From positions 310,001-374,000 of the forward strand of contig NZ_JAEPBG010000002.1 of assembly GCF_016632335.1 (NCBI RefSeq): DNA of 64,000 bases. The letters run 5' to 3'. Made by a program: the position numbers and the translations under genes. This stretch comes from Noviherbaspirillum pedocola (GTDB lineage: Bacteria > Pseudomonadota > Gammaproteobacteria > Burkholderiales > Burkholderiaceae_D). Position 1 is the first letter of the stretch. The number at the start of each line of letters is the position of its first letter. This document shows positions 53,522-61,953 of the stretch, piece after piece. The notes below the pieces were generated by a model. It had not been told where the DNA came from. It did no database searches and was given only the letters and a program-made list of their open reading frames with translations.

Positions 53522-55615
53522 ATGGTGATCAATGTCGTCGCCACCAGTTATGGCATTGCCGCCGCCGCCTTCCTGCTGCTGACGGCGCTCCTTTTTACGA
53601 GCTGGCGCGGCCGGCTGCATGGCAAGGCGCTGGCGATCGCCAGTGGTCTCACCGCCGCCTGGGCCGCGGTAGTGGCGCAGCAGGCGGCCAACGGCATACA
53701 ACTGTCGCTCTTGTCCGATGTGCTGGAAGTGCTGCGCATTGCCGCCTGGACTGCCTTCCTGATGACGGTGCTGTCGCCATTTCGCCGCGATGACGGCGCT
53801 CCGGTGCTGCGCGTCTGGATGCGTCCGCCGCTGGTTACCGCGCTGTACCTGGTTTGCCTGAGCGGCGGCTTGTATGCGCGCTGGGTGCTGCGCGATGCCA
53901 CCGATACCAGCTACTTCCTGTTCAACTATGTCGGCCGGGTCTGCTTCGCCGTCATCGGCATGCTGCTGGTCGAGCAGTTGTACCGCAGCACGCCGCCCGA
54001 GGAACGCTGGGCGGTGAAGTTCGCCTGCTTTGGCATCGGCGGCCTGTTCGTCTACGAGTTCTACCTGTACAGCGACGCCATGCTGTTCCATGCCCTGAAC
54101 GCGGAAATCTGGGCCGCGCGCGGCCTGGTCAATGCGCTTGCGGTGCCGCTGATCGCGGTGTCGGCGGCGCGCAATCCGCGCTGGTCGATGGAAATCTCGG
54201 TGTCGCGCCGGGTGGTGTTCCACTCGGTCACGGTGTTTGGCTCGGCGCTGTACCTGTTGCTCATGGCGGCCGCCGGCTACTGGCTGCGCTTCTTCGGCGG
54301 CAGCTGGGGCTCGGTGATGCAGGTGGTGTTCCTGTCCGGCGCGCTGCTGCTGCTGGCCGGCATCCTGTTCTCGGGCACGATGCGCTCGAAGCTGCGGGTG
54401 ATGATCAGCAAGAACTTCTACAGCTACAACTACGATTACCGCGAGGAATGGCTGCGCTTCACCCGCACGCTGTCGGAGCAGGGCCCGGGCTTGGGCGAGC
54501 GCGCGGTGCAGGCGATCGCCAACCTGGTGGAAAGCCCGACCGGCGCGCTGTGGCTGCGCGAGGGATCGAACTACATCGTCGCCGCGCGCTGGCATCAGCC
54601 GGACGCGGCCGGCGTCGAGCCGGCCGGCAGCGCGTTCTGCCGCTTTCTCGAGGAGCGCGAATGGGTGGTGGACCTGGACGAGCTGCGCGCGAACCCGCAA
54701 AAGTACGATGGTCTCGAAGTGCCGGCGTGGCTGAGCGGCCTGTCCCGCGCCTGGCTGGTGGTGCCGCTGATCATGCATGGCAGTTTGCTTGGCTTCATGG
54801 TAGTGTCCCAGCCGCGCAGCCGGATCCGGCTGAACTGGGAGGTCACGGATCTGCTGAAGATCGCCGGCAACCAGGCGGCCAGCTATCTGGCGCAGCAGCA
54901 GGCGGACAAAGCGCTGATGGTGGCGCGGCAGTTCGAATCGGTGAACCGCATGTCCACCTTCATCGTGCATGACCTGAAGAACCTGATTTTCCAGTTGTCG
55001 CTGCTGGTGACGAATGCCGACAAGCATCGCAACAACCCGGAATTCCAGAAGGACATGCTGGAAACCCTGGACCACTCGGTGCGCAAGATGAAGCTGTTGC
55101 TGCACAAGCTCAACAGCGGCGATTCGCTCGAAGGCGTTGCGCCGCTGATGCTGGACAAGCTGCTCGAGCAGGCCGTGGCCCTGAAACGCGGCTTCGAGCC
55201 GCAACCGACGCTGGAGCTCGTCGACAGGAATCTGTCGCTGATGGCAAACTGGGGCCGCCTAGAACGGGTGCTCGGCCACCTGATCCAGAATGCGATCGAC
55301 GCCACCGGCCGCGAAGGCCGGGTCACGATCCGGCTCAATCGCCGCGGCGACAATGCCGTCATCGAAGTCATCGATACCGGCGCCGGCATGAGCGCGGAAT
55401 TCATCCGCGACCGCCTGTTCAAGCCCTTCGAGACGACCAAGTCGGCCGGCATGGGCATCGGCGTGTTTGAAAGCAGGGAGTATGTGCAGGAACTGGGCGG
55501 CAGCATGGAGGTACAGAGCCGCCCGGGCGAAGGAAGCACCTTCACCATCACGTTGCCGCTCGCCGGGGAAAGGGCGGCGCGACTTCAGGACGAACATCAA
55601 GAGGAATCGGCGTGA
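53522..55615 (+). CDS. prsK: XrtA/PEP-CTERM system sensor histidine kinase PrsK
   Basis: A 697-residue membrane sensor. About nine helices in the first ~290 residues are followed by a GAF-like domain (~320-450) and a HisKA-like region where His483 in FIVHDLKNLIFQLSLL is the phosphorylation site. The GHKL ATPase has HLIQNAIDATGREG, IDTGAGMSAEF and a STFTITLPL end. It phosphorylates PrsR. Its stop overlaps the prsR start as GTGA, confirming the pair. ATG 53522 is 19 bases after the glycosyltransferase. Confidence 0.96.
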   Translation: MVINVVATSYGIAAAAFLLLTALLFTSWRGRLHGKALAIASGLTAAWAAVVAQQAANGIQLSLLSDVLEVLRIAAWTAFLMTVLSPFRRDDGAPVLRVWMRPPLVTALYLVCLSGGLYARWVLRDATDTSYFLFNYVGRVCFAVIGMLLVEQLYRSTPPEERWAVKFACFGIGGLFVYEFYLYSDAMLFHALNAEIWAARGLVNALAVPLIAVSAARNPRWSMEISVSRRVVFHSVTVFGSALYLLLMAAAGYWLRFFGGSWGSVMQVVFLSGALLLLAGILFSGTMRSKLRVMISKNFYSYNYDYREEWLRFTRTLSEQGPGLGERAVQAIANLVESPTGALWLREGSNYIVAARWHQPDAAGVEPAGSAFCRFLEEREWVVDLDELRANPQKYDGLEVPAWLSGLSRAWLVVPLIMHGSLLGFMVVSQPRSRIRLNWEVTDLLKIAGNQAASYLAQQQADKALMVARQFESVNRMSTFIVHDLKNLIFQLSLLVTNADKHRNNPEFQKDMLETLDHSVRKMKLLLHKLNSGDSLEGVAPLMLDKLLEQAVALKRGFEPQPTLELVDRNLSLMANWGRLERVLGHLIQNAIDATGREGRVTIRLNRRGDNAVIEVIDTGAGMSAEFIRDRLFKPFETTKSAGMGIGVFESREYVQELGGSMEVQSRPGEGSTFTITLPLAGERAARLQDEHQEESA

Positions 55616-56964
55616 GCCAGTCAAAAAGCCATTTGCTCATCATTGAAGACGATCCGGGCCTGCAGAAGCAGTTGAAATGGAGCCTGGATGAATACGACGT
55701 CCTGACCGCGGGCGACCGCGAAGCAGCGCTGGCAATGGTGCGCCGGCATGAGCCGCCGGTCATCACCATGGACCTGGGCCTGCCGCCCGATCCGGACGGC
55801 GCTTCCGAAGGCTTCGCCACGCTGCAGGCGATCCTGTCGCTGACGCCCGATGCGAAGGTCATCGTTTTGACCGGCAACCAGGACCGCGCCAATGCCGTCA
55901 AGGCCATCGGCCTGGGCGCCTACGATTTCCATCACAAGCCTTTCGATCCCGAGATGCTCGGGCTGGTCATCAAGCGCGCGTTCTATCTGCATGCCTTGCA
56001 GAAGGAGAACCGCAAGATGATGCAGACCGGCGCCGATTCGCCGCTGGCCGGCGTGATCAGCCGCGATCCGGGCATGCAGAAGCTGTGCCGCAGCATCGAG
56101 AAAGTGGCGCCGACCTCGGCCAGCGTGATGCTGCTCGGCGAATCCGGCACCGGCAAGGAAGTGCTGGCGCGCGCGCTGCACCAGATGTCGCCGCGCGCGG
56201 AAAAGCGCTTCGTCGCCATCAACTGCGCCGCCATTCCCGAGAACCTGCTGGAGAGCGAACTCTTCGGCTACGAGAAGGGCGCCTTCACCGGCGCGGCCAA
56301 GACCACGCTGGGCAAGATCGAAACCGCCAACGGCGGCACCTTCTTCCTCGATGAAGTCGGCGACCTGCCGATGGCGCTGCAGGCCAAGCTGCTGCGCTTT
56401 TTGCAGGAGCGGGTGATCGAGCGCGTCGGCGGCCGTGAAGAAATTGCGGTGGATGTGCGCATCGTCTGCGCCACGCACCAGAACCTGAAGGAGCTGGCCA
56501 CGGCCGGCCGCTTCCGCGAAGACCTGTATTACCGGCTGTCCGAGATCGTCATCAACATTCCGCCGCTGCGCAACCGCATCGGCGACGCGGCGCTGTTGGC
56601 TCACCATTTCAAGAACAAGTTCTGTGCCCAGGAAAACCGCAGCTCGCTGCATTTCTCCGAGGATGCCATCAAGCTGATCGAGTCCTACCCGTGGCCTGGC
56701 AATGTGCGCGAGATGGAGAACTGCATCAAGCGCGCCATCATCATGGCCGACGGTCCGCAAATCGTCGGTGAGGACCTCGGCATCGGCGATTCGCCGGCCA
56801 CCGACGAATTCATGAACCTGCGCCAGGTCCGCGACGAAGCCGAGTACAAGGCCATCGTCAAGGCGCTGGCGCGGGTCGACGGCAACATCGTGCGCGCCGC
56901 GGAACTGCTCGGCGTGTCGCGTCCGACGCTGTATGACCTGATGAGCCGGCATGGCATCAAGTAG
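55612..56964 (+). CDS. prsR: PEP-CTERM-box sigma-54 response regulator PrsR
   Basis: A 450-residue NtrC-family activator. The receiver domain holds Asp54 (VITMDLGLP); the AAA+ domain has Walker A GESGTGKE at 176-183, GAFTGA at 223-228 (the sigma-54 contact loop), and a later VDVRIVCATH and FREDLYYRLSE. A Fis-type helix-turn-helix closes it (RAAELLGVSRPTLYDLMSRHGIK). When phosphorylated by PrsK it should drive sigma-54 promoters of PEP-CTERM genes. A good candidate target lies at 61546-61561. It starts with GTG and is followed 12 bases later by the ligase gene. Confidence 0.96.
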   Translation: MSQSKSHLLIIEDDPGLQKQLKWSLDEYDVLTAGDREAALAMVRRHEPPVITMDLGLPPDPDGASEGFATLQAILSLTPDAKVIVLTGNQDRANAVKAIGLGAYDFHHKPFDPEMLGLVIKRAFYLHALQKENRKMMQTGADSPLAGVISRDPGMQKLCRSIEKVAPTSASVMLLGESGTGKEVLARALHQMSPRAEKRFVAINCAAIPENLLESELFGYEKGAFTGAAKTTLGKIETANGGTFFLDEVGDLPMALQAKLLRFLQERVIERVGGREEIAVDVRIVCATHQNLKELATAGRFREDLYYRLSEIVINIPPLRNRIGDAALLAHHFKNKFCAQENRSSLHFSEDAIKLIESYPWPGNVREMENCIKRAIIMADGPQIVGEDLGIGDSPATDEFMNLRQVRDEAEYKAIVKALARVDGNIVRAAELLGVSRPTLYDLMSRHGIK

Positions 56965-56976
56965 GCGGATGGTTGC

Positions 56977-58578
56977 ATGAGTTTGCGCATCAGCGATTTC
57001 ATCCAGGTCTCGGCGCTGCGTTCTCCGCAGTCCGAGGCACTGGTGCATGGCGAGCGCAGGCTGTCGTATGCAGAGCTGGCGCGCGAAACCGATGCCTGGG
57101 CTGATGCATTGCTCGCATTGGGCGTCGAAGCCGGCGAGCGCGTGGCGGTGTATCTCGACAAGCGCATCGAAACCGTGGCTGCGATCTTCGGCGCCTGCGC
57201 GGCCGGCGCGGCGTTCGTGCCCGTCAACCCGCTGCTGAAGGCTGACGGCGTTGGCTACATCCTCGCCGACTGCAATGTGCGCGTGCTGGTGACCTCGAGC
57301 GAGCGTCTCGCGCTGCTGGCGCCGGCCCTGCGGAGTTGTCCCGATCTGCGCTGCGTGATCGTGGTTGGCGATACCGGCGCATTCGACTTGCCGGGACTGC
57401 GCATCATCGATGCCGCCCGGCTGCCGCAAACCTGCCCGCCGCAAGGCGTGCATCGCCGCATCGACAGCGATGTCGCGGCAATCCTGTACACCTCAGGCAG
57501 CACCGGCCGGCCGAAGGGCGTGGTGCTGTCGCACCGCAATCTCGTGGCCGGCGCGCAGAGCGTGGCGTCCTATCTGCACAATCGCGCGGATGATCGCATC
57601 CTGTCGGTGCTGCCGCTGTCCTTCGACTATGGCCTGTCGCAATTGACTACCGCCTTCCTGTCTGGCGCGACCGCAGTGCTGATGAATTACCTGATGCCGC
57701 GCGACATCGTGCGCATGGTCGCGCGCGAACGCATCACCGGGCTGGCCGCGGTGCCGCCGCTATGGATACAGCTGTCGCAGCTGACCTGGCCGGATGCCGC
57801 CACGCTGCGCTACCTGACCAATTCCGGCGGCGCGATGCCGCGCGCGGTAGTCACGCGCCTTGCCGAGCTGCTGCCGCAGGCCGAGATATACCTGATGTAC
57901 GGCCTGACCGAAGCCTTCCGCTCTACCTATCTGCCGCCTTCGGAAGTGCGGCGCCGGCCGGATTCGATCGGCCGAGCGATACCGAATGCCGACGTGCTGG
58001 TGGTGCGTGGGGACGGCACGCCGTGCGCGCCCGATGAGCCCGGCGAACTGGTGCATCGCGGCGCGCTGGTCGCGCTCGGCTACTGGAACGACCCGGTCAA
58101 GACCGCCGAACGCTTCCGTCCCGCGCCGGCGCGCGATGGCGCGCTGCCGCTGCCGGAAATTGCGGTATGGTCCGGCGACACGGTGCGCATGGATGCCGAA
58201 GGCTATCTGTACTACATCGGTCGCAGCGACGACATGATCAAGGTCTCGGGCTACCGCGTCAGCCCGACCGAGATCGAGGAAGTCATTCATGACGCCGGCG
58301 GCGTGCTCGAAGTCGCGGCGGTTGGCCTGCCGCATCCGGTGCTCGGGCAGAGCATCGCGGTAGCCGCGGTGCCCATGGTGCCGAACGAAGGACAAGGCAA
58401 GCCGGCAGGCCAGGCCGAGATCATCGACGCCTGCCGCCGTGCCTTGCCGGCCTACATGGTGCCTTCGCATGTCGAGCTGCGCGAAGAAGCTCTGCCGCGC
58501 AATCCGAATGGCAAGATAGACCGCAAGCTGCTGCAGCAGGAGCTGGCACAGCGTTATACGAACGTGACTGCACCATGA
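56977..58578 (+). CDS. Exosortase A-associated AMP-forming acyl-CoA/ACP ligase
   Basis: A 533-residue adenylate-forming enzyme. The P-loop-like motif ILYTSGSTGRPKGVV is at 170-183, YLMYGLTEAFRST near 306-317, and the hinge YYIGRSDDMIKVSGYRVSPTEIEE with the catalytic PNGKIDRKLL Lys near the C-terminus. It would activate a carboxylic or amino acid as an adenylate and load it on CoA or the ACP encoded at 48323. Its stop overlaps the decarboxylase start (ATGA). In XrtA genomes these two genes recur with the ACP and hydrolases; the natural substrate is unknown. Confidence 0.93.
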   Translation: MSLRISDFIQVSALRSPQSEALVHGERRLSYAELARETDAWADALLALGVEAGERVAVYLDKRIETVAAIFGACAAGAAFVPVNPLLKADGVGYILADCNVRVLVTSSERLALLAPALRSCPDLRCVIVVGDTGAFDLPGLRIIDAARLPQTCPPQGVHRRIDSDVAAILYTSGSTGRPKGVVLSHRNLVAGAQSVASYLHNRADDRILSVLPLSFDYGLSQLTTAFLSGATAVLMNYLMPRDIVRMVARERITGLAAVPPLWIQLSQLTWPDAATLRYLTNSGGAMPRAVVTRLAELLPQAEIYLMYGLTEAFRSTYLPPSEVRRRPDSIGRAIPNADVLVVRGDGTPCAPDEPGELVHRGALVALGYWNDPVKTAERFRPAPARDGALPLPEIAVWSGDTVRMDAEGYLYYIGRSDDMIKVSGYRVSPTEIEEVIHDAGGVLEVAAVGLPHPVLGQSIAVAAVPMVPNEGQGKPAGQAEIIDACRRALPAYMVPSHVELREEALPRNPNGKIDRKLLQQELAQRYTNVTAP

Positions 58579-59822
58579 ATTCCAATCGTCCCGTGCATAC
58601 GCCGCAACGGCATTTCCAGGCCGTCGATGGCTGCCTGATGGTCGGCGGCATGCCGCTGACCCGGCTGGCCGAACGCGTCGGCAGCACACCTTTCTTCGCT
58701 TATGACCGCAGCGTGATCAAGAAGCGCGTGGCCGAACTGCGCGCCGCGCTGCCGGCCGCCATCGAACTGCATTTCTCGGTCAAGGCCAATCCGATGCCAG
58801 CGGTGGTGCAGCTGATGTCGGGCCTGGTCGACGGCTTCGATGTCGCTTCGGCCAGCGAATTGCGCGTGGCGCTCGATACGACGATGCCAGCCGGCGAGAT
58901 CAGCTTTGCCGGCCCGGGCAAGCTTGATGCCGAGCTGGCGCAGGCCATTGCCGCCGGCGTGGTGCTGTCGCTGGAGTCGCCGAATGAAGCGCGGCGCGCC
59001 GCGGCGATCGGCGATCGTCTGGGGCTTACGCCGCGGGTGCTGTTGCGGGTGAATCCGGACTTCGAGATGAAGTCCTCCGGCATGAAGATGGGCGGCGGCG
59101 CCAAGCAGTTCGGCGTCGATGCCGAGGCCGCGCCGCAGCTGCTGCGCGAGATCGGCGCAATGGGGCTGGACTTCCACGGCCTGCAGATTTTCAGCGGCTC
59201 GCAAAGTCTGTCGGCCGAGACCATCGTCGATGCGCAGCGCAACACCTTCGAACTGGCGCAGCGGCTGGCCGAGCATGCGCCGGCGCCGATTGCGCTTTTG
59301 AACATCGGCGGCGGCTTCGGCATACCGTATTTCCCCGGCGAGGCGCCGCTGGACCTGGCGCCGGTGTCCGAGCAGCTCGCCGCGATGCTGCCGCGGATAT
59401 CGGATGCGCTGCCCGGCACGCGCGTGGCCATCGAACTCGGTCGCTACCTGGTCGGCGAAGCCGGCATCTATGTCACCCGCATCACCGACCGCAAGGTCTC
59501 GCGCGGCCAGGTGTTCCTGGTCACCGATGGCGGCATGAACCATCATCTCGCCGCCTCGGGCAATCTGGGGCAGGTGATACGCAAGAATTATCCGGTGGCC
59601 ATCGGCAACCGCATGGCGGTCGATGGAGAAGGCGCGGCGCTGGAGACGGTCAGCGTGGTCGGGCCGCTGTGCACGCCGCTCGATACACTGGCCGACCGCA
59701 TGCCTTTGCCGCATGCCGATGTCGGCGACCTGGTGGTGGTATTCCAGTCCGGCGCCTACGGGCCGAGCGCAAGCCCGGCGAATTTTCTGAGCCGCCAACC
59801 GGCGGCTGAGGTACTGGTCTGA
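58575..59822 (+). CDS. Exosortase A-associated PLP-dependent decarboxylase
   Basis: A 415-residue fold III decarboxylase of the diaminopimelate/ornithine/arginine group. Lys70 in HFSVKANP is the PLP Schiff-base residue, SGFDVASASEL-like (DGFDVASASELR) follows near 94, and NIGGGFGIPYF near 242 binds the cofactor phosphate. IELGRYLVGEAG near 290 is present. It decarboxylates an amino acid to an amine, possibly the one activated by the co-encoded ligase. It overlaps the ligase by 4 bases. A separate diaminopimelate decarboxylase gene (lysA) should exist elsewhere, so this one is likely dedicated. Confidence 0.93.
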   Translation: MNSNRPVHTPQRHFQAVDGCLMVGGMPLTRLAERVGSTPFFAYDRSVIKKRVAELRAALPAAIELHFSVKANPMPAVVQLMSGLVDGFDVASASELRVALDTTMPAGEISFAGPGKLDAELAQAIAAGVVLSLESPNEARRAAAIGDRLGLTPRVLLRVNPDFEMKSSGMKMGGGAKQFGVDAEAAPQLLREIGAMGLDFHGLQIFSGSQSLSAETIVDAQRNTFELAQRLAEHAPAPIALLNIGGGFGIPYFPGEAPLDLAPVSEQLAAMLPRISDALPGTRVAIELGRYLVGEAGIYVTRITDRKVSRGQVFLVTDGGMNHHLAASGNLGQVIRKNYPVAIGNRMAVDGEGAALETVSVVGPLCTPLDTLADRMPLPHADVGDLVVVFQSGAYGPSASPANFLSRQPAAEVLV

Positions 59823-59885
59823 ACAGTTGAGTGTTTACGTTGCATCACGGCGCTGCGCCGGGGAGCTTATAAGAGAGGAAAAAGC

Positions 59886-61316
59886 ATGGCCAACATTTAT
59901 CCCATCATTCTGTCCGGCGGCTACGGCACCCGGCTCTGGCCGCTGTCCCGCGCGGCCCTGCCCAAGCAATTGCTGCCGCTGGTCACCGAGAAGACCATGC
60001 TGCAGGAAACCGCGCTGCGCGTGGCCGAGTGGCCGGAGATGCAGCCGCCGGTCCTGGTCTGCGGCGATGAGCACCGATTCCTGGTGGCGGAGCAGCTGCG
60101 CCAGATCGGCATCAAGCCAACCGCGATCCTGCTCGAGCCCGAAGGCCGCAACACCGCGCCGGCCGTTGCCGTCGCAGCGAATTTCCTGATGGCGCGCGAT
60201 CCCGAGGCGCTGATGCTGGTGCTGCCGGCCGACCACATGATCGAGGATGTGGCCGCCTTCCATGCCGCTGTCGGCAAGGCTGCCGAAGTCGCGCTCAAGA
60301 GCGGCGCGCTGGTGACCTTCGGCATCGAACCGACCGCCGCCGAGACTGGCTATGGCTACATCCGCCGCGGTGCCGCTCTACAGGGTTTCGACGGCTGCTA
60401 TGCGGTCGAGCGCTTCGTCGAGAAGCCGGACGCCGCCACCGCGCAATCCTTCATCGAAGATGGCGGCTACAGCTGGAACAGCGGCATGTTCCTGTTCGAA
60501 GCGGGCCGCTACCTCGAAGAACTCAAGCGCCTGGCGCCGGCGATCGCGGAGCATGCGGCCAGCGCGATCGAGGGACGCCACGGCGACCTCGATTTCTGCC
60601 GCCTGGAGGAAGCCGCCTTCGCAAGCTGCCCGTCCGACTCGATCGACTACGCGGTCATGGAACGCACCGATCGCGCCGTCGTCGTGCCGGCCGCGCTCGG
60701 CTGGAGCGATGTCGGTTCCTGGTCCGCGTTGTGGGAAGTGCAGAAGGGCGACGAGAACGGCAATGTGCTGCGCGGCGACGTCTATGTCGATGGCGCGCGC
60801 GATTCGCTGGTGCGCGCGGAAAGCCGCATGGTGGCGCTCATCGGCGTGGACAACCTGGTGGTCATCGAGACCGACGACGCCGTACTGGTGGCGCACAAGG
60901 ACCAGGTGCAGCAGGTGAAGAAGGTGGTGGAGCATCTGAAGCAGAAAGGGCGCAGCGAGCACCTGAACCATACCCGCGTCTACCGGCCCTGGGGCTATTA
61001 CGAAGGCATCGACGCGGGCAGCCGCTTCCAGGTCAAGCGCATCATGGTCAAGCCGGGTGAAAAGCTGTCGCTGCAGATGCATCATCACCGCGCCGAACAT
61101 TGGGTCGTGGTCCGTGGCACCGCGCGCATCACCTGCGGCGAGACGGTGAAGCTGCTCTCGGAAAACGAGTCCACCTACATCCCGATTGGCGTGACGCATC
61201 GCCTGGAAAATCCGGGCAAGATGCCGCTCGATATCATCGAAGTACAGTCCGGCAGCTACCTCGGCGAAGATGACATCGTGCGTTTCGAGGATGTCTATCA
61301 GCGTGTCCCGCAGTAG
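59886..61316 (+). CDS. manC: Mannose-1-phosphate guanylyltransferase / mannose-6-phosphate isomerase
   Basis: A 476-residue bifunctional enzyme. The nucleotidyltransferase domain starts IILSGGYGTRLWPLSRAALPKQLLPL, with VEKPD, GYSWNSGMFLF and GWSDVGSW. From about residue 325 a cupin-type phosphomannose isomerase domain follows, with RPWGYYEGIDAG, VKPGEKLSLQMHHHRAEHWVVV and the metal His residues. It makes GDP-mannose for the EPS. A good AGAGAGGAAAAAGC ribosome site lies before ATG 59886. It is 63 bases after the decarboxylase, probably the last gene of the operon; a hairpin lies at 61429. Confidence 0.94.
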   Translation: MANIYPIILSGGYGTRLWPLSRAALPKQLLPLVTEKTMLQETALRVAEWPEMQPPVLVCGDEHRFLVAEQLRQIGIKPTAILLEPEGRNTAPAVAVAANFLMARDPEALMLVLPADHMIEDVAAFHAAVGKAAEVALKSGALVTFGIEPTAAETGYGYIRRGAALQGFDGCYAVERFVEKPDAATAQSFIEDGGYSWNSGMFLFEAGRYLEELKRLAPAIAEHAASAIEGRHGDLDFCRLEEAAFASCPSDSIDYAVMERTDRAVVVPAALGWSDVGSWSALWEVQKGDENGNVLRGDVYVDGARDSLVRAESRMVALIGVDNLVVIETDDAVLVAHKDQVQQVKKVVEHLKQKGRSEHLNHTRVYRPWGYYEGIDAGSRFQVKRIMVKPGEKLSLQMHHHRAEHWVVVRGTARITCGETVKLLSENESTYIPIGVTHRLENPGKMPLDIIEVQSGSYLGEDDIVRFEDVYQRVPQ

Positions 61317-61428
61317 TCATCCGGGATGTATCTTGTCGGCAATTTTTACAGACGGTATCCGTTAACGAAAGATTAACTTTGCGCGGTAACATCGATTTAA
61401 ACCCGCGCTGTATATAGGGAAAAACCCT

Positions 61429-61458
61429 GAGGCGGTGGCAAGGCGTTGCCGCCGCCTC
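61429..61458 (+). terminator. Hairpin downstream of manC
   Basis: The sequence GAGGCGGTGGCAA-ggcg-TTGCCGCCGCCTC forms a long, slightly imperfect stem. The following TCAAATCTTTCC is only partly T-rich. It may end the manC transcript. Confidence 0.55.
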
Positions 61459-61545
61459 TCAAATCTTTCCATGTGGCTTGTCGATGATTTTTACATCTGC
61501 GTGAAACTTTGCGCCTAAGTCTCTGAATCGCTACGCAAATTTGTC

Positions 61546-61561
61546 AGGCACGGCCCTTGCT
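61546..61561 (+). promoter_or_regulatory. Sigma-54 promoter upstream of the orphan gene
   Basis: The sequence AGGCACGGCCCTTGCT has GG (61547-61548) and GC (61559-61560) spaced by exactly ten bases, with GGCACG and TTGCT matching the -24/-12 consensus (TGGCACG-N4-TTGCA/T) at all but the first position. A transcript would start near 61572, ~87 bases before ATG 61659. As PrsR is the sigma-54 activator in this window, it is the likely regulator. Confidence 0.75.
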
Positions 61562-61658
61562 AACTGAAGAGCGCGGGTGCGGACGCGGCTGGGAAACCCG
61601 GCCGCGGTTGGCAAACCGGTCAGCGCTTTTGCGCAGGCCTTGCGAGAGAGACTCCAGA

Positions 61659-61883
61659 ATGAATATCGACAACCATACGGCGGTGCAGGACAAGCTGATT
61701 CCTCCACCGCGCTTCGTGCGACGTGACTTCCTCAGCGCGCACATCGTCGAGACCGGCATCATGCTGCAAAAGGAATATGGCACCGAGCATGCGGCTGCCT
61801 TCCTGAAGGACAACTTCATCCACCTTGACGTCGCCATGCGGGTGCTGTTGCGCCCGGCCGAACGCAGACGCCCTTCGGCATAG
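61659..61883 (+). CDS. Small orphan protein (74 residues) behind a sigma-54 promoter
   Basis: MNIDNHTAVQDKLIPPPRF... is a 74-residue protein of unknown family, with GTEHAAAFLKDNFIHLDVAMRVLL near the end. It has no signal peptide, membrane helix or PEP-CTERM tail, and looks like a helical cytoplasmic protein, ending in a basic PAERRRPSA. ATG 61659 has a GAGAGAGAC site ~6 bases upstream; a longer frame to 61557 would run into the promoter. Its placement after the XrtA operon and the promoter suggest a regulatory or accessory protein of the PrsR regulon. Confidence 0.65.
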   Translation: MNIDNHTAVQDKLIPPPRFVRRDFLSAHIVETGIMLQKEYGTEHAAAFLKDNFIHLDVAMRVLLRPAERRRPSA

Positions 61884-61953
61884 AGCGGCTTCATCCTGGC
61901 CGGGTCGAGACGCTGTTGCAGCGTTGAGCCGGCCAAGACGAATCCGCTTCGGC

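Noticed and set aside
53336-57453. Long minus-strand open frames opposite prsK, prsR and the ligase
   Set aside because: The plus-strand genes have complete family motifs; the antisense frames have none.
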